A DNA stretch of 64,000 nt, from NCBI GenBank assembly GCA_905221605.1, contig CAJNDS010000968.1:692157-756156 (forward strand), written 5' to 3'. Both the position numbers and the translations under genes were made by a program. Shown here piece by piece: positions 1-10,216 of the stretch; the first letter of the stretch is position 1, and the number at the start of each line of letters is the position of its first letter. The notes beneath the pieces were generated by a model, which saw nothing but the letters and a program-made list of their open reading frames with translations, was not told the DNA's origin and searched no databases. Source of the stretch: Symbiodinium natans. Its lineage: Eukaryota > Sar > Dinophyceae > Suessiales > Symbiodiniaceae.

Positions 1-179
1 CTCAAGCCTCCAAGGCCTAAAGAAAACCTGGACACCCCCCCCCCCCCCCCAAGAAGACCTCAACATGGCCCAAAGGCCCCCAAAAAAAAGACCATAGACC
101 CAATAAGCCCTAAACCTATAAACCCTAAACCCAATAAGCCCTACTAGTACAAACCCAGCACGCCTTATAAGCCCTAACA

Positions 180-248
180 CTGAGCTGCATCTGTTTTGGC
201 TTCTTTTGCAGCATCCTCAGCTCCCACGATCGTCGAGCGCGGGAGGTC
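180..248 (-). CDS. putative exon, unknown protein
   Basis: CTAGCCGCAG acceptor then exactly 23 codons, DLPRSTIVGAEDAAKEAKTD and AAQ, ending at CAG|TGTTAG. Charged, helix-like composition. No GT donor exactly at the end. Confidence 0.45.
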
Positions 249-412
249 CTGCGGCTAGCCGGGTGTAAGTCTGATTTAGGGCTTAGGGTTTGGGGTTCAG
301 GGCCAGGATGGTGTAGGGTTTAGGGCTGAGGATAGTTTAGGGTTTAGGGAGTCTGTGTCTGGGGCACGAGAAGGGACTCGGTGAAGACACTAGAAGCCTT
401 TGCGTTCGCAGC

Positions 413-478
413 CTGTCCTTCACAATGTCGTTGAGCCGTTCCCCGGCCTTGACATAACCTTGTATGGCGCTGGACAAG
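413..478 (-). CDS. putative exon, unknown protein
   Basis: TCGCAG acceptor, reading LSSAIQGYVKAGERLNDIVK, ending GACAG|GCTGCG, a GC donor. Composition like a soluble amphipathic helix. The plus strand is also open here, so strand is inferred from composition. Confidence 0.42.
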
Positions 479-711
479 CTGCGACCATTTTAGGGTTTAG
501 GGTTTAGGGTTTAGGGTTTAGGGTCCAGGAAGCCCTCCACATATGCAGGGCAGAACCTGCCGCAGAAGTGCCCATGGATTCAAAGGGGTGCTGCCATTGG
601 CGTTGTTCTTACTCTTGTTCTATTGTTTTCGTTTTCTAACGAGTATGACTAGTTCTTCCGACTCAAGATCATTCAAACTTCCGCTTCTACGGTTGAAGCC
701 TTAAGCTTAAG

Positions 712-836
712 CTGCAGGAGCCCAAGTTGTCTCGAAGATCCAGCGCTTGCTGGACCTTCTTCCAGATGTCCGGGCTCTTGGGCGTAGAGGCAACCGCCAT
801 GCCCTTCTTTCTCAGCTCTTTCTGCCTTTGCTTAGG
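712..836 (-). CDS. putative Lys-rich exon
   Basis: AAAG acceptor, reading KQRQKELRKKGMAVASTPKS then PDIWKKVQQALDLRDNLG. The plus strand is open too (727-981), but reads as hydrophobic and Cys-rich sequence. Confidence 0.4.
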
Positions 837-889
837 CTTTGGTGCATGTGTGTGGTCAGGGCTGAGTTCTAAGTGCCTGAGTATGGTTA

Positions 890-947
890 GAACCATAGTT
901 ATTTTACTTATAACCCCACTTATAACTACCCATGAAACTTCAAGTAG
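890..947. mobile_element. family B fragment (3' half)
   Basis: Contains ACTTATAACCCCACTTATAA and a CCCATGAAACTTCAAGTA end. Family B: TACTTGGAGGTTCATGGGTA at one end and its inverse at the other, with internal TTATAACCCCACTTATAA words. A further fragment is at 1250-1293. Confidence 0.65.
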
Positions 948-1380
948 AGGGTGCTCAGCATGGTTATTGCCAGTCCCATGAGGCAAGACAGATGAACCTG
1001 ATCTGTTTGTTTCCTAGGCAGCTGTTGAACCTAGGCTGACTAGGGATCAGGTGTTTAGGACTTATAGGCTCCATAGGCTTAGGGCCTCAGGAAAAGAGTT
1101 CACAGTTTAGGGATCAGGGGTTGAGGCGGTTTAGGGTTCAAGGGTTTGCTCGTGGCTTGAGTTGGGTGCCTTTGGATCGTTGGGATGTTGGCGGTCCGGC
1201 TCTCAGGGAGAGTCACGCATGACGGGGTCATGGATTGTTTTCAGCTGTACGCTTACCCCACTTATAGCTACCCATGAACCTTCAAGTACCTCAAACAAGC
1301 CTCACGCCCCGTAACCCAGAAACCCTAAACCCTAAGCAGTAAACCCTAAACACTTGAAATCCCTAAACCGTAACGGCAGG

Positions 1381-1468
1381 CTGCAGATGTCTTTGAGCCT
1401 CGAAGATCTTGGACAGCGTCTTCTTGCGGGCTCTGGTGGAGCGAAGGCCGTGCTTGATGGTCTTTGCC
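1381..1468 (-). CDS. putative exon, unknown protein
   Basis: Minus frame reads KHGLRSTRARKKTLSKIFEA then QRHLQ, ending CTGCAG. The plus frame (CTGCAG|ATG, SLEDLGQRLLAGSGGAK) is equally open, so the strand is uncertain. Confidence 0.33.
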
Positions 1469-1772
1469 TTTTGGGTTTAGGGTTGAAGGTTTAGGGTTTA
1501 GGGTTTTGCTCCATCCGCACCCTAAACCTTAAACCAAAAAAAACCCAACAAACGCGGGGGGGGGGGGGGGGGGGGGGGGCCCGGGGATGGGAAACTTCCC
1601 TTTATAAGGTGACATCGGGAGGGCAAGCAAGGGGGGGGGGGGCCGTAGATTGCGCTTAGGGTTTAGGGTGTGGTGGATTTACATCCCTTCCGGGGCATTG
1701 TAGCAAAATCGCCCTCATGAAGAATACGCTTTTTTTCCCGAAGTGCCAGAATCAGGGTGTGACAGCACCGTA

Positions 1773-1834
1773 TTAGGGTTTAGGGTTTAGGGTTTAGGGT
1801 TTAGGGTTTAGGGTTTAGGGTTTAGGGTTTAGGG
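1773..1834 (+). repeat. TTTAGGG array
   Basis: About nine perfect TTTAGGG units. A five-unit array is at 489-524. Confidence 0.95.
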
Positions 1835-2282
1835 TGCCCAACCCAAGGTTAAAAATGCGCCCCGAAACATGCCCGGAGCATCTCCGCAGCAAGACTTTGG
1901 TAAACGCACCTTAAACTCTTTAAGGTTCATGTCGTCCCCAAGCAGCCTTTTCTAAACTCGAGGCGCGCAATACACTAAACCCTAAACCCTAGACCGCAAC
2001 ACAGCCCGAAATTTTCGTTGGGGGGCCCATGCCTTGGGCCTTCATAGCCTAGGGTGAAAGATGTGGCGCCCCTCATCGGGGCTAAGAGTTTAGTGTTTAG
2101 GGTTTAAGGTTTGGGGTTTAAGATTTTAGGGTTTAGGGTTTAAGGTTTAGGGCTTTAAGGTTTAGGGTTTAGGGTTTGATTCAAGTCACGGAGTTCATCA
2201 GACACCGGCACACTTCCCCCCGTGCCCCCTGCTGTGCTCAGCGAGGCGCAAGCCCTACTCAGCCCTACAATCTCGAATCCCG

Positions 2283-2348
2283 GGTTTAGGGTTTAGGGTT
2301 TAGGGTTTAGGGTTTAGGGTTTAGGGTTTAGGGTTTAGGGTTTAGGGT
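2283..2348 (+). repeat. TTTAGGG array
   Basis: About nine units. Confidence 0.95.
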
Positions 2349-2483
2349 AGGAGTTCAAAAAGTGACCGCATAAAGCTTAGGGGTTCACCTCAAGAACCCC
2401 CAAAAGCCTGCGTTTTTGCAGGTCAGCACTATAAAACTTATAGGACCCTACCTACCCAAAACGCAGGTTATGGGCTCTTAAGG

Positions 2484-2625
2484 TAGGGTTTAGGGTTTAG
2501 GGTTTAGGGTTTAGGGTTTAGGGTTTAGGGTTTAGGGTTTAGGGTTTAGGGTTTAGGGTTTAGGGTTTAGGGTTTAGGGTTTCGGGCTTCGGGTTTCGGG
2601 TTTCGGGTTTCGGGCTTAGGGTTGG
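2484..2625 (+). repeat. TTTAGGG array passing into TTTCGGG variant block
   Basis: About thirteen TTTAGGG units followed at 2578 by consecutive TTTCGGG/CTTCGGG units. Confidence 0.93.
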
Positions 2626-2639
2626 GGGTTTGGTTTAGG

Positions 2640-3180
2640 GTTTAGGGTTTAGGTTTCAGGGCTTCTGGGAGGAAACAGGTACCTACAAAACCTGGCAGTT
2701 TCGTGAACTTTTGGAGAGGTTTGTTTGCTTGTTTTTCTCTTTCGGGGGGCGGGGGGGAGGGGTTGGTTTCGTAACCATGTTGCTCTATCCATGCCCAAAA
2801 CACCGGTATTTACAGCATTGTTGCTCCTCTACACAACATGCTGCACCAGGACGTTTGACGTTTCTGTAACAAGACGCATTGTCACAAGGCTTACATGGTT
2901 TTATGTGCTTGTTTGCCGCCATTGCGCCCTTTCACTAGAACGCCCGAAGTGAAAGAAGTGATGTGTACTTCTGTGTCACATATTTCAGATTTGTGTAGGT
3001 TCACAAGATAAAAGTTCAAAAACATCGGTTCTTACAGTGTTTATTGCTGTGGGACATCCTAACCTAATTCTCGCGTTCCTGAAAAATGTCCATGCAGACT
3101 GTGCTTGAGCAGCTAAAACCCACGCGAAAACAGCGTCCGAACCTCCAAGTCACCAGGTTTTTTAGGTGCCTGGGGTAGGG
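2640..3180. other. unique stretch without a supported gene
   Basis: About 500 bp nearly free of heptamers. The short plus frame at 2725-2952 has no protein-like features I would trust. Confidence 0.5.
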
Positions 3181-3182
3181 TT

Positions 3183-3740
3183 TAGGGTTTAGGGTTTCGG
3201 GTTTAGGGTTTAGGGTGCAGGTTTCAGGGCTTCTAGGAGCCCTGCAACCCTACACGCAAGAGGCGGCCTTCCGCACAGCCTTGGGAGCTCGATGCAGGCG
3301 CTGGGGTCCGCCCCGCAGCTTCCTTTGCGGGGCATCGCTTAGGGTTTAGGGTTCTTAGGGTTCTTAGGGTTTATAGGGTTCATAGGGTTCATAGGGTTTA
3401 GGGTTTAGGGTTTAGGGCATCTCGCAAGCATGAAGGCTCGTTGGAATTTCGGTTAGGCTCACGGGCAGTTCTAAGTGGGGTTGTAAGTAGGGTGGCCATA
3501 GTTGTAGGTGGTTACAACCTTATTTTAAAAAGCCATAGAAAGGGTTTAGGGTTTAGGGTTTAGGGTTTAGGATTAGGGTTTAGGGTTTAGGGATTAGGGC
3601 CTTCTCGTAAGGGTTTTCCCCCCCTTTGAAATGGGACTCCCGAGCCCATAAAGTTAAAGGAACCTTTAGAATTAAGAAACCCTAAACCCGAAACCCGAAA
3701 CCCGAAACCCTAAGCCCTAAACCCTAAACCCTAAACCCTA
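3183..3740. repeat. cluster of short arrays, orientation switch
   Basis: TTTAGGG arrays at about 3183-3212, 3340-3415 and 3540-3598, then CCCTAAA/CCCGAAA from about 3680 to 3746. A heptamer-lined strip of unique DNA between them shows no gene I can support. Confidence 0.85.
3452..3530. mobile_element. family B fragment (5' half)
   Basis: GGCTCACGGGCAGTTCTAAG, then GTGGGGTTGTAAGTAGGGTGG and GGTTACAACCTTATTT, as in 28762-28874. Confidence 0.6.
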
Positions 3741-4198
3741 AACCCTTTTGCATCCGGGCTTGGGGCAGTCGGCCGGGGATGTAAGTTGCGGATCTCAACG
3801 CATGGCGCTCGAGCAAAGGAGCAGTACTACTGACTGCACGTCTCTATTCGACAATGCCAGCGTCGAGAAACAATTTCAACTGTGAGGACGGATCTCAATG
3901 CCAACCCTAAACCCTAAACCCTAAACCCTAAACCCGAAACCCGAAACCCTAAACCCTAAGCCCTAAGCCCTGAGCCCTGAGTCAACCGCTGAAGATTGAC
4001 TTGCACAAAGGTCGGCTGCTGGGAGTTCTGAGTGGAAGTTGGAATGTTGGATCCAGCAGACAGGGCCCTAAACCCCCAAACACCCTGGAGTTCCCAACAA
4101 GGGTTTAGGGTTAGGGTTTAGAGTTTTTTAGGGTGTAGGGTTTGAACCAGTACAGCCCCCCAAAGTTCCTAACTTGGACTCAATAGACCCCTAGACCC

Positions 4199-4276
4199 CA
4201 AAACTTGGGATGTTCCCCTTGTCCTAAATTGGGAATTATAACAGGGGGTGCTAGAATCCCAGGGGAACATCCCGAC
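4199..4276. mobile_element. family F copy 1
   Basis: ACTTGGGATGTTCCCC ... GGGGAACATCCCGAC inverted ends. Confidence 0.7.
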
Positions 4277-4644
4277 CCTAACCCTAAAACCCTAAAGCCC
4301 GAACCTAAAGAGAATTTGAGACATGGACCCATAACCCTAACAACCCTGGTTCCCCTAGCCACGATCGTGGTGCCTTTTTAGCCTGCACATTCCGTTAGCC
4401 CCTTTTTTGCAGACACATAGAACAAAGAAGGCTTGTGGTAGCAGGCCACACCTCTTTGTTTGTTCCGGGCTGGGGCTCCAAGGAATGTGCAAGCCAAGTC
4501 TAGGGGGGTGGTACCTTCTGCGCTGCATGCGCTGTTCAAGTGGAAGCCCTGCAACACGGCAACAGCAATCAGACTGCGGCACACCGCCACGTGTGTCCCA
4601 CACCAACCCTACTACGAGTCACGCCAACATCAACATCTACGAAG

Positions 4645-4761
4645 CTTACTGTCGGTTAGTAGGGAATGAGGGAATGAGGTACCCTATATCATCCTGTAAG
4701 GGGAATATATAGGGGGATATAGGGTACCTCATTCCCTCATTCCCTACTAGACAAGAGTAAG
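4645..4761. mobile_element. MITE-like inverted repeat, family A copy 1
   Basis: Ends CTTACTGTCGGTTAGTAGGG ... CCCTACTAGACAAGAGTAAG, with GGAATGAGGGAATGAGGTACC inverted near both ends. No coding capacity. Confidence 0.82.
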
Positions 4762-4880
4762 GAAGATGAAGGTGGCAACCCTAAACCCTAAACAGGAAGT
4801 TGCCGAAGAAGCCCCAAGCTGCCCTGTCCCAATCAAAGTTGCAACGCAACGCTATGCAACCCAAATCCCAAAACTGCTCC

Positions 4881-4978
4881 CTAAACCCTAAACCCTAAAC
4901 CCTAAACCCCAAACCCCAAACCCCAAACCCTAAACCCTAAACCCTAAACCCTAAACCCTAAACCCTAAACCCTAAACC
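4881..4978 (-). repeat. CCCTAAA array with CCCCAAA block
   Basis: About fourteen units; three in the middle are CCCCAAA. Confidence 0.95.
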
Positions 4979-4982
4979 CTTC

Positions 4983-5058
4983 CTGCAGCGAAGCTGCAGA
5001 AAGGACTTGACGAAGTCGCGGCTGGCCCTCTCCACGGCCCTTGCGACCGTCCTGAGTC
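4983..5058 (-). CDS. putative exon, unknown protein
   Basis: TCTTCCCAG acceptor, reading LRTVARAVERASRDFVKSFL then QLRC, ending CTGCAG|GAAGGG (GA donor). Lies between a long CCCTAAA tract (4881-4978) and a short unique stretch. Confidence 0.45.
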
Positions 5059-5829
5059 CTGGGAAGAGCCGAGAGGGATTGTAAAGAGGAATGACAGGGT
5101 TTAGAGCCCCCATCGTTTGGGGTTTAGGGTAGTTTAGGGGTTTAGGGGTTAGGGTTTAGGGTTTAGGGTTTAGGGTTTAGGGTTTAGGGTCCCGCAGCCA
5201 CAGGCTCCTACTATTGCACATCCCAAAACGCCGTATAAGATGAGCTACGATTTGTTAGAAAACTGATGCAACTTACTCAAGTAAACTGTCATGGAACGTG
5301 GGGGAGGGTAGGGGTTGTGGCAATGTTAAACTGCCCTTCGTTGGTCTGGCTATTTCAGCAGTGGTTCAGAGAGCGCAGGCGGCGTGCGACTCCGGAATTG
5401 AAGACTACATACCTTACAGTCTTATAGCTCTTAATAGGACATGCTTTCCAGGTGGGATCGCAGAAGGCCTCGTAAGGAATACAAAGCCGTGAACCCTAAC
5501 ATGTGTTACAACGAGATAGGATTCACAAAAAGCCACATCAGGGGTAACTGGCAACTCGGAACCCCAAGGAAAACACCACAGCTAAGTAGCAGGCCAGAGA
5601 GCCTACTACCTCTTCGATAAAGGGGGGTGGTCCTGTTCATCTTTAGGTACCTTCTTGTAAGTGAAGGCGGAAGCCTAAGCCCCAACAGCCCTGTAAGCCC
5701 CCAAAGCCCCCAAAGCCCCCTAAACCCCTAAACCTTGATATGAGGGTTTACGACATTCGTACCTTCTGGGGGACCTCGTTATCAGGGGATCCGAGTATTT
5801 GGGGGTCCCTATTGGGGTCCCCTATTCTC

Positions 5830-5924
5830 GTAAACAGAGCCAGGACGCTGTTGGCTTTCTTGGCGCCGGTCGCGGTCCCGAGGGCCTTCGCCAACTTCAG
5901 AACTCGCCGCTTTGCTTTGGCGAC
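5830..5924 (-). CDS. putative Lys/Ala-rich exon
   Basis: Pyrimidine-rich run then CTGAGCAG acceptor, reading VAKAKRRVLKLAKALGTATG then AKKANSVLALF. The basic helix could be a nucleic-acid-binding or linker segment. Downstream border unclear. Confidence 0.45.
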
Positions 5925-6269
5925 CTGCTCAGATTGCAAAAGAGAGCCTCTTTATGCTGGGCTACAAAGGCATGTGCCTTCTGTAGAGCTCAGGAGCTTG
6001 TCGATCCTATTGGAAATCCTCGTCAAGCACCCTTCTTTAGGGGGTGCGGGCTTATGAGACCTGAAACCGGTCATCACTCTCTGCTCGTCTGACTTATGTA
6101 ACCCTCTCTTCACCCCACGTGCCGAACTCTATGGGAATGTTCGTTTTGCATGTGCGCACAAGAACTTCTGGACCCATGGTGAGCCAAACAACTGCCAAGT
6201 CCCAGAGCCTTACCTCTAGACCCTCCACACCCTGACAGGGCCTCCTAAGTGCCCCCAACTTTTTTGATC

Positions 6270-6365
6270 AGCCCCAAACCCCAAACCCCAAACCCCAAAC
6301 CCCAAACCCCAAACCCCAAACCCTAAACCCTAAACCCTAAAACCCTAAACCCTAAGCCCTAAACC
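6270..6365 (-). repeat. CCCCAAA block passing into CCCTAAA
   Basis: Seven or so CCCCAAA units then CCCTAAA units. TTTAGGG array at 6506-6553 on the other side of the exon at 6401-6493, so the island sits between arrays in opposite orientation. Confidence 0.93.
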
Positions 6366-6400
6366 CTCAACCCCACACCCCTAAACATCAATTTCGGCAC

Positions 6401-6493
6401 CTTCGCCGAGCGCTTGAACACTGCCGCGGCTGTCGCCTTAGCCGCCGACCCGGCGCCCAGGGTGACCGCATCGAGGGCGAGCTCGCCCAAAGC
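6401..6493 (-). CDS. putative symmetric exon, Ala/Gly-rich (93 bp)
   Basis: ACGAAG acceptor, 31 whole codons, ALGELALDAVTLGAGSAAKA and on to KRSAK, then AAG|GTGCCG, a canonical donor. Phase 0 at both ends. Resembles the exon at 7323-7424 in its hydrophobic-Gly-Ser pattern. Confidence 0.52.
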
Positions 6494-6789
6494 CTTCGTT
6501 GTTGTGTTAGGGTTTAGGGTTTAGGGTTTAGGGTTTAGGGTTTAGGGTTTAGGGCTCTCAGGGTTTATCACAACCTTGGTTTAGGGCTTATAGGGTATAG
6601 GGTATAGGGTTTAGGGTTTAGGGTTCAGGGTCTAGGGTGTGGGGTTTAGGGCTTCGGGCTGAGTTGGGTTTAGGGTTTTATGATTCGGGCGAAGAAGCCC
6701 GCTGAGAAAGTTCGCCCCCACAGATCCCAGTGCCTACTTGTAGCGGGGCTTCGGGTTGAGGAAAGCAGGAGAACGCCATCTGCATGATA

Positions 6790-6872
6790 TACATGAGTGG
6801 TTGTCAAAATTAGGGTCGCTTTTGGGGTAGGGACCCCAAAAGGGGACCAGAATTTCGACAACCACCCACATG
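6790..6872. mobile_element. family J copy 1
   Basis: ACATGAGTGGTTGTCAAAAT ... TTTCGACAACCACCCACATG inverted ends. Confidence 0.8.
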
Positions 6873-7078
6873 CAAGCAAGCCCAGAACCTCCAGAAGCCG
6901 GAGCTCCAAATCCTAGAAAGAGTACCTCACGCACTCTAAACCCTAAACCCTAAACCCTAAACCCTAAACTTCCCTAAACCCTAAACCCTAAACCCTAAAC
7001 CCGAATCATCTCTTCTAAACCCTCATAAACCCTCAGCAGTCGGACCCGATATCCCTGAGCCCACCCACGGGAGAACAC

Positions 7079-7142
7079 CTTTTGGTAACAAGCTTTGCCG
7101 TCCGCCCGGCTTCGCGGAGCCACTTGCTGCCAACCAGCTTCT
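7079..7142 (-). CDS. putative exon, basic
   Basis: TGCTCTGTAG acceptor, reading KLVGSKWLREAGRTAKLVTK, then AAAAG|GTGTTC, a canonical donor. Lies between two heptamer-rich stretches. Confidence 0.5.
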
Positions 7143-7322
7143 CTACAGAGCAGAAGCCCTCACTCCACCCTCCATGCGATCCTTAACCAAAAACTCCTCA
7201 AAAAAGGGGCCGCTCAACCCTAAACCCTACACCCTGAACTCCCTAAACCCTAAACCCTAGCGAAACCCTAAACCCTAAACCCTGAACTCCCTAAACCCTA
7301 AAAACCCCTAGCGAAACCCGAC

Positions 7323-7424
7323 CGCAAGCCAAGCAGCCAGCAGCACCTCATTGCCAGTCTCCGCCTGCGCCAGGGACTTGGCCGAGCCAACCACTGGGAT
7401 GAGATCCGTGGCCACGTCCAGCCT
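7323..7424 (-). CDS. putative symmetric exon with LIPVVGSAKS motif (102 bp)
   Basis: Strong acceptor TTTTTCTGCAG, 34 whole codons: RLDVATDLIPVVGSAKSLAQ then AETGNEVLLAAWLA, ending GCG|GTCGGG (GT donor). D-L-I-P-V-V-G-x-A-K is the sort of Gly hinge seen in membrane-inserting or pre-toxin segments of large secreted proteins, but the match is short and no function is claimed. Confidence 0.55.
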
Positions 7425-7440
7425 CTGCAGAAAAACGCAG

Positions 7441-7553
7441 AGGTTGGTTTAGGGTACTTATAACCCCAATTATAACTGCACTGACAAGCCCCCTAAGTCC
7501 TCTAAGTAGGTCATTACACTTGGGCATATAAGCACCACGAACCTCCAAATAGA
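7441..7553. mobile_element. family B copy
   Basis: TACTTATAACCCCAATTATA at one side and ACCACGAACCTCCAAATAG at the other, with the family's CCTCTAAGTAGGTCATTA spacer. Confidence 0.65.
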
Positions 7554-7737
7554 GTTCAGGGCTATGAGGACATCTCGGGCTCAGAAAGCTGAAGACCCAA
7601 TCAGTAACAGCCGCTCCGCAGAACAAAGGGTTCAGGGTTTAAGGTTTCTCCAGGTCAAGATTCACAGTAACAACTTGCCTCAAACCCCTGCAAATCCCGA
7701 AGCCTTAACCCAAAACCCTAAGCCCTAAACCCTCTCG

Positions 7738-7790
7738 CACTCTCTCTCTCTCTCTCTTTCTTTCTTGGGTCTCTCTCTCTCTCTCTCTCT
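7738..7790. repeat. CT microsatellite
   Basis: Two (TC)n runs separated by TTTCTTTCTTGGG. Similar tracts at 32203-32229, 46943-46985 and 48690-48758. Confidence 0.93.
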
Positions 7791-7844
7791 GACAAATCCT
7801 CAGCCCTGGAATGCCTATAAGCCCCCAAACCTAAACCAAAACAC

Positions 7845-7946
7845 TTCCAAGTGGCAGCTGGTCGACGGCCTCATTCCCTGTCGAGGGGAGGAGGCCCTCC
7901 TTTGCTTCAGGAGCTCCGTCTTCATCCTGCGTTGGGATTTCTTTTG
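7845..7946 (-). CDS. putative exon, acidic
   Basis: GCGGGTAG acceptor, reading KEIPTQDEDGAPEAKEGLLP then STGNEAVDQLPLG, donor GGAA|GTGTTT. The plus strand is also open. The acidic soluble reading favours minus. Confidence 0.48.
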
Positions 7947-8569
7947 CTACCCGCCGGGCAGAACGAGCCAGGGAGTGTAGGGCTTAGAGGGTGTAGGGGT
8001 TTAGGGTTTCGGGCTTGCAGCTTTTCTCGGCTCTAGGGGATGAAACCTGAAGGTCTACCATGGGCTTGGCTTCTGACATGCTTGCGTTTTGTGAGCTTTG
8101 GAGCTTCGGGTCCCTAAACACAAGCTCACAACTCTCCTAAACTTACGTTAGATTAAAAGCCTTGGGCCACTAGAACTCGGCCTTTTTCCCCGGGCTAAGG
8201 AAGGGAGCTTGGGGGGTTCCCGGAGTGTGCAGCTTTGTTTTTTGAGGGGGAGGAAGGCAGTTACGAAGGGGACTGCCACATACTTGCGTAGACCACAACG
8301 GGTACCTTGCTTTTCTCTCAGAGATGCCCACCCACACGCCTATGGTTCCCATTGTGAAAACTCCAGTGCCCTCCCTTGGTTGTGTGGGGTCTTGGGCGCT
8401 CTTTTGGGTCCAAAACAGCAGCGGCACACCCTCCTTAACAAGCCCAGAACATGGTTCGAATGAAACACAGAAAATACCAAGGAAGATCACCAGAATTTAA
8501 TAGACTAGCATAAGAATATCATGAGGGGATTCTCAGATGAGCTGCAAACCACAAGGCCCTGTCGGGCTC

Positions 8570-8618
8570 TTAATCTTCGACGCTCTTGTGCGAAGCCTCA
8601 CGAAAGGCCACGCAGGGG
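8570..8618 (-). CDS. putative terminal exon
   Basis: Reads VAFREASHKSVED followed by TAA at 8570-8572. Acceptor not identified. May close the gene whose acidic exon is at 8690-8742. Confidence 0.33.
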
Positions 8619-8689
8619 TTTGTGTAGGAGGTTCTATAGGGTGTAGGGATATTAGGGCTCGGGTTTAAAGGTTCAGGGTTTAGGGCTCC

Positions 8690-8742
8690 TCCTCCTCCTC
8701 CTCCGCCTCAGGCGCCGGCGCCGCGTTGGACGCCGTGCTGGC
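8690..8742 (-). CDS. putative exon with poly-Glu end
   Basis: CGGAAG acceptor, reading ASTASNAAPAPEAEEEEEE. The CTC repeat on the plus strand encodes the Glu run. Confidence 0.42.
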
Positions 8743-8884
8743 CTTCCGTAGGGTTTAGGGTTTAGGGTTTAGGGTTTAGGTTTAGAAGGGTTTAAGGTTG
8801 AGGTTTTTCTTTCGCCTGGCTGACTCAAAGCCACTATGCAGTGCACGCTCTGTTGCAGGTTGACGGGGTGTTCAGGTAGCCAGC

Positions 8885-8957
8885 CAATAGAGAATCCCCG
8901 GAAATCCCCCGGGTGCTTTGTTGGCCATCTTCCGGCGCACGCTGCGTCGAAGGGAGC
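8885..8957 (-). CDS. putative basic exon
   Basis: TGCGCCCAG acceptor, reading SLRRSVRRKMANKAPGGFPG. Donor not clear. The plus frame 8836-9030 is the competing reading. Confidence 0.38.
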
Positions 8958-9204
8958 CTGGGCGCAAAGGGAGGAGCTCTCTGGCTGCTGGGCGGTTCTG
9001 GGATTTTGGGCTAAGGCGGCTGAGGGTTGAGGGTTTGTCAGGCTCAGGGATGTTAGGGTAGGGTGTTAGGGCTTATATTATATCCCTGCCCTTGAAGCCC
9101 CCGAAGATTTCAAAAAGGCCTTTGCGGGCTTTATCGCCCCTGACACCCCTGAGCCGAAACCCAAAACCCAAAACCAAAATGTCTAGCCAAAAGGCAGAGG
9201 GGGA

Positions 9205-9297
9205 TCACGACCACCAGCGTCGCCCAGTGCGCGTGCCCCAGCGCTCGCGGATGCTCCGTGCCGCAGAAGGTGAGGGGAGGATCCTCTTGCCAAAAAC
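9205..9297 (-). CDS. putative terminal exon (93 bp with stop)
   Basis: TTTGTACCCGCAG acceptor, 30 codons VFGKRILPSPSAARSIRERW then GTRTGRRWWS and TGA. Confidence 0.48.
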   Translation of the reverse strand, partial: VFGKRILPSPSAARSIRERWGTRTGRRWWS

Positions 9298-9726
9298 CTG
9301 CGGGTACAAAGTGAAAAAGAGAGGGAGAGAGTGTGTGTGTGTGTGTTCATGTGTGAATTTGTGTTTTTCCTATATTCTTATTACACATGTATACACGCAC
9401 ATTTGCTGATAAATACATGTACAATTACAAACATACTCCAAAGCCTCTGCCCCCTCCAAGAAAAAGACTTCCTGAGTTGATTCATAAGCTGGCCGTGGAG
9501 CTGAGGCCAGAAATGAGAATCCCGCGCGGTTTAGAAAGGCCCAGGAGCCCAACAAGGCATCCTAAACCCTATCCTTGACCCCTACTGTGAGTTTTCAAGC
9601 CTCAAGCCTTTTTCTGCCCAACCAATCCTCAACCCTAGAACCGTTTTGTTGCATGGACTGCGGACGAAGGCGGCCGCGAACCCCACAAGGTTCAGGGTTG
9701 GAAGCCACCCCTCCCCATCCCCCCGG

Positions 9727-9825
9727 AAGGGTTTAGGGTTTAGGGTTTAGGGTTTAGGGTTTAGGGTTTAGGGTTGAGGGTTGAGGGTTGAGGGTTTAGG
9801 GTTTAGGGTTTACGGTTTAGGGTTC
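9727..9825 (+). repeat. TTTAGGG array with TTGAGGG block
   Basis: Seven TTTAGGG units, then three TTGAGGG, then TTTAGGG again. Confidence 0.93.
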
Positions 9826-9836
9826 CTGCCTCGAAA

Positions 9837-9896
9837 CTGCAAGCCTCGCAAGTCGCCGGTGTGGAGCGCCAGCGAGGGAGCGGGGGGAGCCGCCAT
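9837..9896 (-). CDS. putative first exon with ATG
   Basis: AGCCATGGCGG context (good start context), 20 codons MAAPPAPSLALHTGDLRGLQ, ending CAG. Immediately beyond are heptamer and variant units, as expected if the intron starts there. Terminal exon candidates for the same gene lie at lower coordinates. Confidence 0.42.
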
Positions 9897-10165
9897 GGCT
9901 TTGGCATCTTTCTCGGCTTCGGAACCCAGAATTGGGAAGAACCCAGAAAGTGCCGAGGGCAGGTTCCGGCATGGACCGGTGGTAGCTTCAGGGCAGCCGG
10001 GGTCTGTTCCCTCATGCTGATAGCAGAGAAAGAAAGAAGAACTGCAACAGCATGAGTGCTACACAATCTAATGGCAGGACCCAAGCCATCGCAGGGTAAG
10101 TAGCCTATGGTAGCCTTCAGCACTCCGCAGCGCCGGCTCAGGTGCTGACTTCCCTATCCCTTGAA

Positions 10166-10216
10166 CTGCACACGTGCCGTTCTTAAGTGCCTCGGGTGCT
10201 ACGCGGACATGAGGCG
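10166..10216 (-). CDS. putative exon
   Basis: Long pyrimidine tract then CCCCCGTAG acceptor, reading PHVRVAPEALKNGTCA, ending TGCAG. Confidence 0.42.

Noticed and set aside
2484-2625. CRISPR array
   Set aside because: Tandem 7-bp units without spacers; not a repeat-spacer structure.
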